64,000 nucleotides of DNA from SSC4 sp964443225. GTDB taxonomy: Bacteria; Chloroflexota; Anaerolineae; SSC4; Amarolineaceae. Each line of letters starts with the position of its first letter. Position 1 is the stretch's first letter. Under the pieces are notes generated by a model, which had not been told where the DNA came from, made no database searches, and saw nothing but the letters and a program-made list of their open reading frames with translations. The translations under genes and the position numbers were made by a program. Where the stretch lies: NCBI GenBank assembly GCA_964443225.1, contig CAYUCC010000022.1:6910-70909 (forward strand), in the 5' to 3' direction. Of this stretch, positions 1 through 8,002 are shown piece after piece.

Positions 1-1
1 G

Positions 2-253
2 GCAATCAGCGATAAAGCCGCGATAACATTCATAGCGTCGTTCTATCGCGCACTTGGCTTCGGCCGATCGATCCAGGAAGCCTTCGACCAAGGGGTGACT
101 GCGCTGATGCTGGCAGGGATCCCGGAAGAGAGTACGCCACAACTCCTGATGCGGGCCGGTGTCCATCCAGAGTCCATAGTGCTGATTAAGCCGCTCCCTC
201 GGTCTTCCCATGAAAGTGCAACGCAGGATATCAAGGACCTCGGCATCAGTTAG
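2..253 (+). CDS. CHAT-like protein, C-terminal fragment (cut by window edge)
   Basis: An open frame enters from the left edge and ends at TAG 251-253, giving 83 residues. It contains FIASFYRALGFGRSIQEAFD followed by a segment with GIPEESTPQLL. From family knowledge this is the usual C-terminal end of one class of CHAT (caspase-like clan CD) domain, where the last helices pack after the catalytic Cys and a tail gives the 'TPxLL' motif. The catalytic His and Cys would lie upstream, outside the window. Its strand and position suggest it is the first visible member of the protease island that follows. The call rests on this short tail only. Confidence 0.6.
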   Translation, partial: AISDKAAITFIASFYRALGFGRSIQEAFDQGVTALMLAGIPEESTPQLLMRAGVHPESIVLIKPLPRSSHESATQDIKDLGIS

Positions 254-337
254 CGCGCATGCCAATACTTTCCCAAAGCAGCCGCCTGAAGATCGGCGAC
301 GTGCTGTGGGCCGGGAAATCACGATCGGAAGGCAACG

Positions 338-2032
338 ATGAAACCACAGATAAGAGCGCAAGCAAGCGGCAACTTCATGATCAAGCTTGTCCTACCGGCC
401 ATTGTGTTGATTCTTGCCGGTTGCACCCCCCTTGTTCACGACAGCAAGTCCATGCCTGCCACAGTAACAAGAACCAACTTCAACGCTACCATGGAGAACA
501 TCGTGTTCATACATGCGACTCCGTCTCGCAGTGGTCCACATTCGCAATTGTTTCTGAATAACCTGGATTACATTAAAAGCATCCACCTCGCGGTTGGTGG
601 TAATGTTACCTGGCCTCAGACTGATACCTTGACTCTCATCCTCAGCGACGGTTGCGGCAACGAGCTTAAGTGACAATCCGTGAATTTCAATGGCGATGGT
701 CTAACCTCTCCCACATCCTGGAAGTGGCTTGACGTACCATTGAACCTGGCATTGGACTATGGGCGCTACTACTACTTCACGGTCTCAACCTTATATGGCT
801 CGAGAGATGCTGCGGCGCAACTGCTTCTGAACACCAACCGCTACGGTTTCGGGCGATATGTGGACGTAGGAGATTCGCTGACCTACCCAGCGAAGAAGGA
901 GGACATCGTCTTCTTTATTAATGGCCGTGTTGCAGCCAGTAAGCCGTGGTATCCAACCGCAACGAGCAATATCCTCTGTCCGGATCGTTGCCGCCTGGTT
1001 CATGCGGTGGAAAAGACGGCTTACAATGCCAACCAATACTTCAACGTGATTATCCAGGAACAGACTGTCAATGGCCAGGGATCGTTCTGGGAGGAATACA
1101 CCCACGGCGCCATCGATCAACTGAAGAGCGATCTCCTGCAGCTGGTTGAGGGCACCCCACAGAACCCCGCTGTGCGCGAGACGCCTCCCTTCGATGCTTT
1201 CTACAAGAACATGAACTTCTATATCGCCATCGAAGATCCAGCCAGGGATTCTCGTCGGCAGCGGGGCTTCAACTCCTGCGCAAACATCGATGCGAGGATT
1301 ACGGTTGTGACGGGCAACCAGCCGTACGGGGGATGGGGTTTCTCAGGCGCTGTCAACCGTCCTGCCTGGGATAACCACACTTGGAGCGCCAACATGCGCA
1401 GAGTCTTGATTCATGAGCTTTTCGGTCATGGAATTGGCTCGTTAAGTGATGAGTATATCCGCGATGGTCCGCCTGTGACCAATCATCAACAATTCAGTAT
1501 GAACTCTGACGAAATCGGCTGTCCCAGTTGGTGCGACTCCTACCAGGACATAAACGCGGTTGAAACGAGTCTTGCCAGTAGCTGCTGGACCCTGGGTGCG
1601 GCGGCCTGTCAGGGTGACCGCTTGTGCTGGTATGTTGGCGGAATTTCACCCGAAGTCCCTTATTTCCAGGACAAATCATGTATACCCAAGGCTATCAGGG
1701 GCTATGACATCGGTGTACAGTGTATGGGAAACTCGAGGTGTTATATCGGCGCGCCCTGGGGAACCACTGACCAGGTCTATCTTAACGTCGCGCAACCCAA
1801 CAGCAGCATCATGCAAAGTTTTCACGCCTCGCCAACGGCGCCGGGTTTTTCGACTGCGGTGGAGGAATCGCTGCGCACGCAGATGGAATGCATGTTCCCG
1901 CTGACTTGCTATCGGTATGATTACGCCACATGCAACGCGTTTCAAAGCCGGTGGGATGGAAGCGACCCCCGCAACGTTGCCTTTGCCAAGTTCGGCAATG
2001 CCTGTGAGAACAGTTACTACCGACGGCGCTGA
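338..2032 (+). pseudogene. M64-type metallopeptidase lipoprotein, interrupted by in-frame TGA
   Basis: One reading frame of 565 codons runs from ATG 338 to the stop at 2030-2032 but is broken by a TGA at 671-673. The first part (111 aa) has a lipoprotein signal ending in LAGC (Cys at about residue 29). The second part (from GTG 680 if it restarts) carries HELFGHGIGSLSDEY around residues 245-259. This matches the M64 (IgA peptidase-like) zinc signature of HExxGHGxGxLxDEY form, with one residue more than the plain HExxH version. An SD-like ggaagg lies just before ATG 338, and none precedes GTG 680. As read, the signal peptide and the catalytic part are on separate products, so the protein is either inactivated or needs read-through. 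A sequencing error is possible. In function it would be a surface-anchored zinc endopeptidase at the head of the protease island. Confidence 0.65.
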
Positions 2033-2232
2033 ACCAAAGGCGAAAGAGTTGAAGAGGCATTCGCCAGTTGCTCAAGGACCTCGAAGTAATACATCGCTGG
2101 CGTTCGCTGTCCGAGCCGTTGCTGCTCGATATCGTCAACCCAAGCATGGGCGATTTCATCAATCAACCTGGCCAAATCGCCAGTCGGCAGCCTGCTCCAT
2201 GCCAGGCAATACGACAGTGAAAGGAAGGAAAC

Positions 2233-2889
2233 ATGCAACCAAGTATGGAAGTGCGCTGGTTTATGGTAGGAGACATGCCGGCAACGGCGGAGAGCTGGTT
2301 CAGGAGCGGCTATGTCGCGCCGGCCGATGCTCTTATCGACGACGAACGGCGGGATGACATCTACCTCAGCTTGCCCACGACGCTTGACCTAGGCATCAAG
2401 CTGCGGGCAAGTGACAAGATAGAGGTCAAACAACGCCGGGTGGACAGGGGCGTGGAACAGCTCCGCGACGACGTCAGCGGGCGCCTGGAGCAGTGGGTGA
2501 AGTGGAGTTTCCCGCTGTTGAAGGTCGATGAGAAGGGCAATGAGGTGAAGCCGCCAGACATCGCATTGCCGTCAGGTAGTTGGATCACCGTAGAAAAACG
2601 GCGACTTCTAAGGAAGTTCGAGATCAAGCCGGACGGCACGGTGGCAGCCGCCAGCGCCAAATCACGACCTGATCAGGGATGCAATCTGGAGATTGCCTGG
2701 CTCACGATGAATGGACAGTTGTGCTGGAGCCTCGGCTTTGAATCCTTTGGTGAGTCCGATATGGTGGTCGAGAACATCCTGCGACTCGTGCTGAAGGAAG
2801 TACTTGCCGATCCAGCCTTTCCGACCATGCAGGCCCATTACTCATATGCATTCCCAACCTGGCTGGGCGCGGTTCTGGGAGGCAAATAG
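2233..2889 (+). CDS. Hypothetical protein, CYTH-like
   Basis: This 218-residue protein starts at ATG 2233 behind an aaggaa SD. It contains a run of alternating charged strands (YLSLPTTLDLGIKLR, then KIEVKQR) that resembles the CYTH/triphosphate tunnel fold, where rows of Lys, Arg and Glu line a barrel. I cannot see a clear ExExK signature, so enzymatic activity is not claimed. There is no signal peptide or membrane segment. It ends 11 nt before the papain-like gene, and that gene's ggag SD lies in the gap, so the two are probably co-transcribed. The assignment is a structural impression only; it could be an unrelated beta-rich accessory protein of the island. Confidence 0.45.
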   Translation: MQPSMEVRWFMVGDMPATAESWFRSGYVAPADALIDDERRDDIYLSLPTTLDLGIKLRASDKIEVKQRRVDRGVEQLRDDVSGRLEQWVKWSFPLLKVDEKGNEVKPPDIALPSGSWITVEKRRLLRKFEIKPDGTVAAASAKSRPDQGCNLEIAWLTMNGQLCWSLGFESFGESDMVVENILRLVLKEVLADPAFPTMQAHYSYAFPTWLGAVLGGK

Positions 2890-2900
2890 GGAGACATCAC

Positions 2901-3917
2901 ATGACTACTAAACCGGGAACTTCACTCGTGGATGTGGCGGGCTTTCCGTCCGTCGTCGCAGACCAGTTGGGCACGCTTTGGCTAACCACAGCTGAGGAAT
3001 TGGTCAGCGCCGCCAACCAAGCCACTGGCCGGGAATTGCTCGCCGCGTTCCTCACTTTGCCGGTTGAGGATGTTGACGCACTCATCGAATCAGCCAGCGC
3101 TGTGCTACCCGAAGGCGAGGCGTTTGACGAAGGAGACATGGAGTTGGCCTTCGGGGCAATACCGATAGAAAATGTCGTTGGCCCTGAAGACGAGCCTCTT
3201 GCTTTCGCAGATGATTTGCCGTCAGAAATCGATCTTCGTGACAGGATGCCTCCAGTCCGCGACCAGGGATCGCGCGGCACCTGCGTGGCTCACGCTACAG
3301 TAGCCGTGCGTGAATTCCTTGTGGGTGACACAAGTGCAGACGCCGACCTCTCTGAGCAATTCCTCTACTGGGCCTGCAAGCAGCAGGACGGCGCCCCTAA
3401 AGGTAAAGGCACTTTTATCAAAAATGCGATGGATGTTCTCAAAACCCTCGGTGTGTGTACTGAAAGCGTATGGCCGTACAACCACTACCAGGTCGCCAAT
3501 AATGAAGGCCAGGGACCGCCCCCGGCTGACGCAGCCGCTCATGCTAAGCCATTCCAAGTGACGACGGTTCAAGAGTTGAATGGACGCTGGGTTGACACTT
3601 TGAAGAGGGTGTTGGCCACAGGCAAACCGATTGCCTTCGATGTGCCCGTTTTTGAGTCGTGGCGGCGTCCCTACTTCTTTCGCGTCGGAGATGTCCGATC
3701 GCCGCTTCCTGGCGAGGAGATCGTTGGCGCCCATGCCATGTGTATGGTTGGCTACATCGATGACACGGATGTACCGGGTGGCGGCGTGTTCATCGTGCGT
3801 AACAGTTGGGGCATATCGTTCGGCTACTATGGCGAGGTAGCTCCCGGGTATTGCCGGATGCCGTACGAATACGTACGCCAGTACGGTTGGGAAGCGTTTA
3901 CGGCCTACGCAGATTAG
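2901..3917 (+). CDS. Papain-like cysteine peptidase (family C1)
   Basis: This 338-residue protein has all the catalytic landmarks of a C1A peptidase. The oxyanion Gln and catalytic Cys lie in RDQGSRGTCVAHA (Q at about 122, Cys at about 128). The catalytic His is in GAHAMCMVGY (about 278) and Asn in VRNSWG (about 301). The first ~110 residues are acidic and helical and may be an inhibitory pro-segment or a partner-binding domain. There is no signal peptide, so it probably acts inside the cell. ATG 2901 has a ggag SD. It sits between the CYTH-like protein and a caspase-like protease. A papain-type enzyme next to caspase-like proteins suggests a proteolytic cascade or effector role, but no substrate can be read from the sequence. 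Confidence 0.85.
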   Translation: MTTKPGTSLVDVAGFPSVVADQLGTLWLTTAEELVSAANQATGRELLAAFLTLPVEDVDALIESASAVLPEGEAFDEGDMELAFGAIPIENVVGPEDEPLAFADDLPSEIDLRDRMPPVRDQGSRGTCVAHATVAVREFLVGDTSADADLSEQFLYWACKQQDGAPKGKGTFIKNAMDVLKTLGVCTESVWPYNHYQVANNEGQGPPPADAAAHAKPFQVTTVQELNGRWVDTLKRVLATGKPIAFDVPVFESWRRPYFFRVGDVRSPLPGEEIVGAHAMCMVGYIDDTDVPGGGVFIVRNSWGISFGYYGEVAPGYCRMPYEYVRQYGWEAFTAYAD

Positions 3918-3935
3918 GTGTGGCGTGCCAAATTA

Positions 3936-3982
3936 TCTCGAGTTGGGGTGGGTTAGGGCAATGGATGCACCCCAACTCGAGA
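3936..3982. other. 15-bp perfect inverted repeat between papain-like and caspase-like genes
   Basis: Arms at 3936-3950 and 3968-3982 (core ctcgagttggggtg and its complement) are perfectly complementary with a 17-nt loop. No T-tract follows, so a classical intrinsic terminator is not evident. It could lower read-through, protect an mRNA end or bind a regulator ahead of the next gene. Confidence 0.6.
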
Positions 3983-4010
3983 GGGTCGCGACAGTGAAAG
4001 GATGTCAATC

Positions 4011-5447
4011 ATGGCCGACGAAAGTCTGGTTTTTTTCAACGGAATCGACCCGGACACCGGTGAGTACCTGATTCCACCGATGACATTTGCGCAGGTGGCT
4101 GAACGCATCGAACAGCATAAGGTTGGCAAAACCGAGTCCGTTGCAAGCCAGCGTAGGGCAGACGCCCTGAAGCCGGTGTTAGGTGGCAGCATAGACGATA
4201 AATTGGACGAAGTCGAAGGCGACAATGGTGGCGGCTGGGCCGTTGTTTTTCATAAAGACGAGGCTCCACACGTACGCAAAGCCCTGGAACGCCTCATCGA
4301 CCACCGTTCAAAAAAAGTGAGCGAGAAGCGGTTGAAAGTGCTGACCTATTCGGGAGAACCGTCGGCGAATGACTGGCTAAAAGCTTATGGCGTAAATCCA
4401 GGAGACATCGACCCATGGCGCGTGCCGCGCTTCCTTCTGGTTGTCGGTAGTCCAGAGCAGATTCCGTATCAGTTTAGCCGTGGCTTGCCTCACGACTATG
4501 CGGTTGGCCTGCTGCATTTCGACCAGGTGGAAGAGTATGCAAGGTACGTAGACAGCCTCATTCGCTATGAGTCTGGTGATGCAGATCCACGTAGCAAGGA
4601 AGCCGTCTTCTTCCGAACTCGCCATGAAAAAGCCACAGAGGCCAGTGCGCTGCACCTGGTGGCGCCCTTGGTTGATGGTGTGCCTGAACAAGTGGACGGT
4701 GAGCCAGCAAGGCCGGCTGTCGCCACAAGTGAGGGGTATGCCACGCGTTCGATCTTCGACGATGAGGCGACCCTTGATGCCTTGACCTCCGTGTTTGTTC
4801 CGTCGGTGGGTTCTCCGCGGCCCGCCTTCCTGTTCTCGGCTACTCATGGCGCAGGACCCGGCAAGAGTGCGCCGGAACAGACTGCCGGCGCACTTATCTG
4901 CCAGGACAAAGCCAAGTTCAGCGCGCAGAGCTTGAACGCAACACAGGATGTCGATCTTCATGGACTATTCGTCTTCCTGAACGCCTGTTACAGCGCAGGA
5001 ACGCCCGAGCTGGACGAATATCCCATTCTTCTCAGTCGACCTGCAGCGCCTATTGCGGAGAGAGCCTTCCTAGCGGCCTTGCCCAAAGCTCTACTCAGCC
5101 ATCCTTCAGGTGGTGCACTTGCATGCATCGGCCACGTCGAAAAGGCCTTCACTTACGCCTTCCTTTCGACGGGACATGAGCACCTTATCCCGCATCGCAA
5201 TGCTATCATGCGTATCTTGCGAGGGCTCCCGGTTGGCTTGGCCCTGCAGGATATGCGCGATCGATTTGTTGCGCGCGACAATGAGCTGACGCAACTACTC
5301 TACAACGTCCATGCCTTTGGACTGAAAGTCAACGACGTGCACCTTGTCAACAAGTGGTGCCAACGGAACGAAGCGGGTGGATACGTCTTAATCGGTGATC
5401 CGGCTGCAAAGCTGAACGTCACAGGTCTCTTGCCGGTCGTGGTGTAA
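4011..5447 (+). CDS. Caspase-like clan CD protease (gingipain/CHAT-related)
   Basis: I chose ATG 4011 over ATG 4002 because aaagg at 3997-4001 is 9 nt from the former and touches the latter. The 478-residue product carries a clan CD dyad: His in FLFSATHGAG (about residue 279) and Cys in FVFLNACYSAGTP (about residue 326), each after a hydrophobic strand as in caspases, gingipains and CHAT proteins. The N-terminal half includes RFLLVVGSPEQIPYQF, which resembles the first strand of a C25-like domain. There is no signal peptide. It is followed after 57 nt by a CHAT gene and preceded by a papain-like peptidase. The exact family (C25-like versus divergent CHAT) cannot be settled by eye. Confidence 0.75.
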   Translation: MADESLVFFNGIDPDTGEYLIPPMTFAQVAERIEQHKVGKTESVASQRRADALKPVLGGSIDDKLDEVEGDNGGGWAVVFHKDEAPHVRKALERLIDHRSKKVSEKRLKVLTYSGEPSANDWLKAYGVNPGDIDPWRVPRFLLVVGSPEQIPYQFSRGLPHDYAVGLLHFDQVEEYARYVDSLIRYESGDADPRSKEAVFFRTRHEKATEASALHLVAPLVDGVPEQVDGEPARPAVATSEGYATRSIFDDEATLDALTSVFVPSVGSPRPAFLFSATHGAGPGKSAPEQTAGALICQDKAKFSAQSLNATQDVDLHGLFVFLNACYSAGTPELDEYPILLSRPAAPIAERAFLAALPKALLSHPSGGALACIGHVEKAFTYAFLSTGHEHLIPHRNAIMRILRGLPVGLALQDMRDRFVARDNELTQLLYNVHAFGLKVNDVHLVNKWCQRNEAGGYVLIGDPAAKLNVTGLLPVVV

Positions 5448-5504
5448 GGATTGGAGCACGAGTACCCTCCGGCGGCTTCCTGCCGAAAAAGGATCTGGTG
5501 AAAT

Positions 5505-7667
5505 ATGTCGACGGGCGACTTGACATTCATAATCGAGCTGAGCCAGTGGGATGCGCAGAGTCGTACTGTGGCTGTGACGGCGCGCGGCGGGAGCAATACG
5601 TTGACTGATCCCCATCCAGGGGTTCAAATCAACCTGGCGCGGCCGACATGGAAAGAGCCTGCCCACGTACGCGCCTACGGAATGGATTTGTACAGCCGGC
5701 TCTTTGTGAAGGACGTAATGAATCACTACCAGCAAATGGTAGGTGAGACTAGATCGGGGGGTGCTATCCACGTGCAGTTGGAGATACGTGGTCATGCGCC
5801 AGAATTGCACGCTGTGCCGTGGGAACTCCTCTGGAGTGCCAGCAGTAAACCAGTTGCAATATCTGCAGATAGTCCATTTTCCCGTTTCTTGGTGAGCGGG
5901 AGCGGTGATCATCCGGCGGTCTTGGAGCGTCCGTTGCACCTGTTGCTGGCCATCGCTAATCCCGAGACATTGCCCTATGGGCTCAATGAGATCGAAGGCG
6001 TCGAAGAGACGGTGAGCGTCTTAGCCGATCTGGTTAAGGCCGAGAATGGGAAGATTGTTGGAACAATCCTGCCTGGTGGCAAGCCTCTAGCCAAGGAACT
6101 GCGCGAGCGTCTCGAACGAGAGCATTGGACGATAGACGACGGCGTAACCAGCTGGCAGAACATTCTTGAGCACCTACCGGGACAGCACGTCCTTCACATT
6201 ATCTCCCATGGCGTTTTCAAAACCGCAGACCTCTTTAGTGTAGAGTTGGAACTTAGCGGCGAGCTGGACAAGGGCGAGGCCGTGCCAGCTACGCTGAAGG
6301 AAGAGTTTGAAAAAGTCGACCGGGCTCTCGGCCCGGGGAGACGCGTGGAGGTAGAATTGGCTGGTCATACCTGGGCAATCAACGACGGCAGTCGCAGGTA
6401 CTTCATGCGTATGGAAACCGACGGGCTCACCGTGAAACAGAGCACGGCGTACTTGTTGCTAGAGCCACATCTCGGTGACGAGAAGGCCAGTAATCTTGGC
6501 GTCGATTTGGTATCAGACGAGACGATCGTTTCCAGTCTGACTGGTAGATTGCCAATGCCTCAACTGATCTTTTTGGCTGCATGTGAGAGCGCCAAACGGC
6601 CCGAGACAGGAGTGAACGCGTTCGTCGGTTTGGGCCCCAGATTGGTGGAAGCCGGCGTGCCGGCTGTCGTGGCCATGCAGGATGAGGTGCCCATGACCCT
6701 CATCCCGACACTGACGGCGCGCTTCTATCAAGATTTGTTTCAACACGGTCAGGTAGATAGGGCGCTGAACGTCGCGCGCGCGTCGCTGTTCAAACCTGAT
6801 AGTTTTGACTGGGCCATCCCTGTCCTGTTCATGCATCTAAAGGATGGCCTGCTCTTTGGCGAAGGGGAACGGCGTACCGTGCTGTTTGATGTTTGCCACG
6901 GCCAGGATGATTGGTACCCTGCCAAGCCCACCATAAACGATGGATTCAGGGAGATAGCGAACCTTGCCAGGGAGCGGGCAGAGGTATCATCCCTGGTCAG
7001 TATTGACGATGAATTCCTGCGGGCCTGCAAAGCACTCGTCTTGACGATAGGGCCCGAGGGAAAGACATTTCTGACCGAGGATGAGATCAAGGCGATCAGG
7101 AACCTCGTGCATCGTGGTGGCGGACTGTTGGTGCTCGGAGCCTACACTGGCGACTGGCATCACGAGGCCAATCTCAATGAACTTCTAAATGTTTACGGAA
7201 TGGCCTTCAACCGGAATGTCGTCTTGCAACCTCGTGCCAGAGTAGAGGATGGCCGAGGCCAATCGGGTGAACGGAAGCCGAACTCGAAGTACGCGGCCGA
7301 TGCGTCCCCAGCGCCAGGAACACTCGATGCAGGTTCACACGATGTTCTGAGGGCCCTCCTCGCCGGGGTATCATCAGTCAGAACGCTCGGTGCATGTTCG
7401 CTATACGTCAATCAAAACGTGGCGACTGCAGTGCTCCAATCTTCCTCACGTAGTGTCATCTTGGAGCCGGACCCTATCGAAGCCACCCATATGATTAAGC
7501 AATACTTGAAAAAAGGACATGGGCCGGCAACTCTCCTGGCGGCCTCCACTACCAGCCGGGTCGTTGTTTGTGGCTGTTGGACGATGTTCCTCAATGACTT
7601 CATTGACGAAGACCTCTATGACAACAAGCGGTTGTTCCGGAATATTCTTGATTGGCTCATAGGTTAG
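5505..7667 (+). CDS. CHAT-domain protein fused to a GATase-like C-terminal domain
   Basis: The 720-residue protein begins with a beta-rich region containing HAVPWELLW, typical of the start of CHAT modules. The catalytic pair follows: His in LHIISHGVF (about 235) and Cys in LIFLAACESAKR (about 360). Next come GVPAVVAMQDEVP and the usual closing helices, ending near LFMHLKDGLLF. Residues of about 450-720 form a second domain (LFDVCHGQDDW, then LTEDEIKAIRNLVHRGGGLL and VLGAYTG) that looks like the class I GATase-like fold of GldG/IFT52-type proteins, which is often non-catalytic. There is no signal peptide or membrane segment, so it is probably a cytoplasmic protease with a ligand- or partner-binding tail. 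An aagga SD precedes ATG 5505. Confidence 0.8.
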   Translation: MSTGDLTFIIELSQWDAQSRTVAVTARGGSNTLTDPHPGVQINLARPTWKEPAHVRAYGMDLYSRLFVKDVMNHYQQMVGETRSGGAIHVQLEIRGHAPELHAVPWELLWSASSKPVAISADSPFSRFLVSGSGDHPAVLERPLHLLLAIANPETLPYGLNEIEGVEETVSVLADLVKAENGKIVGTILPGGKPLAKELRERLEREHWTIDDGVTSWQNILEHLPGQHVLHIISHGVFKTADLFSVELELSGELDKGEAVPATLKEEFEKVDRALGPGRRVEVELAGHTWAINDGSRRYFMRMETDGLTVKQSTAYLLLEPHLGDEKASNLGVDLVSDETIVSSLTGRLPMPQLIFLAACESAKRPETGVNAFVGLGPRLVEAGVPAVVAMQDEVPMTLIPTLTARFYQDLFQHGQVDRALNVARASLFKPDSFDWAIPVLFMHLKDGLLFGEGERRTVLFDVCHGQDDWYPAKPTINDGFREIANLARERAEVSSLVSIDDEFLRACKALVLTIGPEGKTFLTEDEIKAIRNLVHRGGGLLVLGAYTGDWHHEANLNELLNVYGMAFNRNVVLQPRARVEDGRGQSGERKPNSKYAADASPAPGTLDAGSHDVLRALLAGVSSVRTLGACSLYVNQNVATAVLQSSSRSVILEPDPIEATHMIKQYLKKGHGPATLLAASTTSRVVVCGCWTMFLNDFIDEDLYDNKRLFRNILDWLIG

Positions 7668-7702
7668 GTCGTCAGCTTTGAGACTTGACAGGAGACAGAC
7701 AC

Positions 7703-8002
7703 ATGACTGCAACCTTCGAACTCGCGAAGATGAGCTTCGACCAGTACGAAGTCAAACGCGGCTATGACCCTTGGTTTCTGGGTGTACCTGTTCCGCTACC
7801 GCAGGTGGCGGCAACGCCGGAGGATGACCTCGTAACTCTGCTCGACCGGCCACTGGCTGCCCTGGCCGGTCTTTTGGATCGCTGCGATTTTCACTGGCCT
7901 CCAAGCTTCGTTTGTAGCATCGTTCTTCCATCGTGTTCTTTGCCGGAAACGGCACCGTGTGGCTGTTTTCAACGCCTAGGATTGCCTTATGCGCTATGCT
8001 GA
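7703..8002 (+). pseudogene. Remnant resembling the N-terminus of a DNA/RNA non-specific endonuclease
   Basis: An ATG at 7703 with a good aggag SD opens a 99-codon frame. Its start (FDQYEVKRGYDPWFLG, then VPVPLP) matches the typical lead-in of NUC-family DNA/RNA non-specific endonucleases. The rest degrades into a Cys-rich, low-complexity tail that overlaps the next gene. In another frame around 7930-7975 a stretch reading RKRHRVAVFNA resembles the following conserved strand, consistent with frameshift decay. The catalytic DRGH region is absent. I infer a decayed nuclease gene whose translation start survived. It could instead be a short unrelated protein. Confidence 0.4.

Noticed and set aside
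2033..2232. Possible minus-strand 73-codon gene after the M64 gene
   Set aside because: The sequence looks protein-like (RLIDEIAHAWVDDIEQQ) but there is no start signal or known homologue; left as unassigned.
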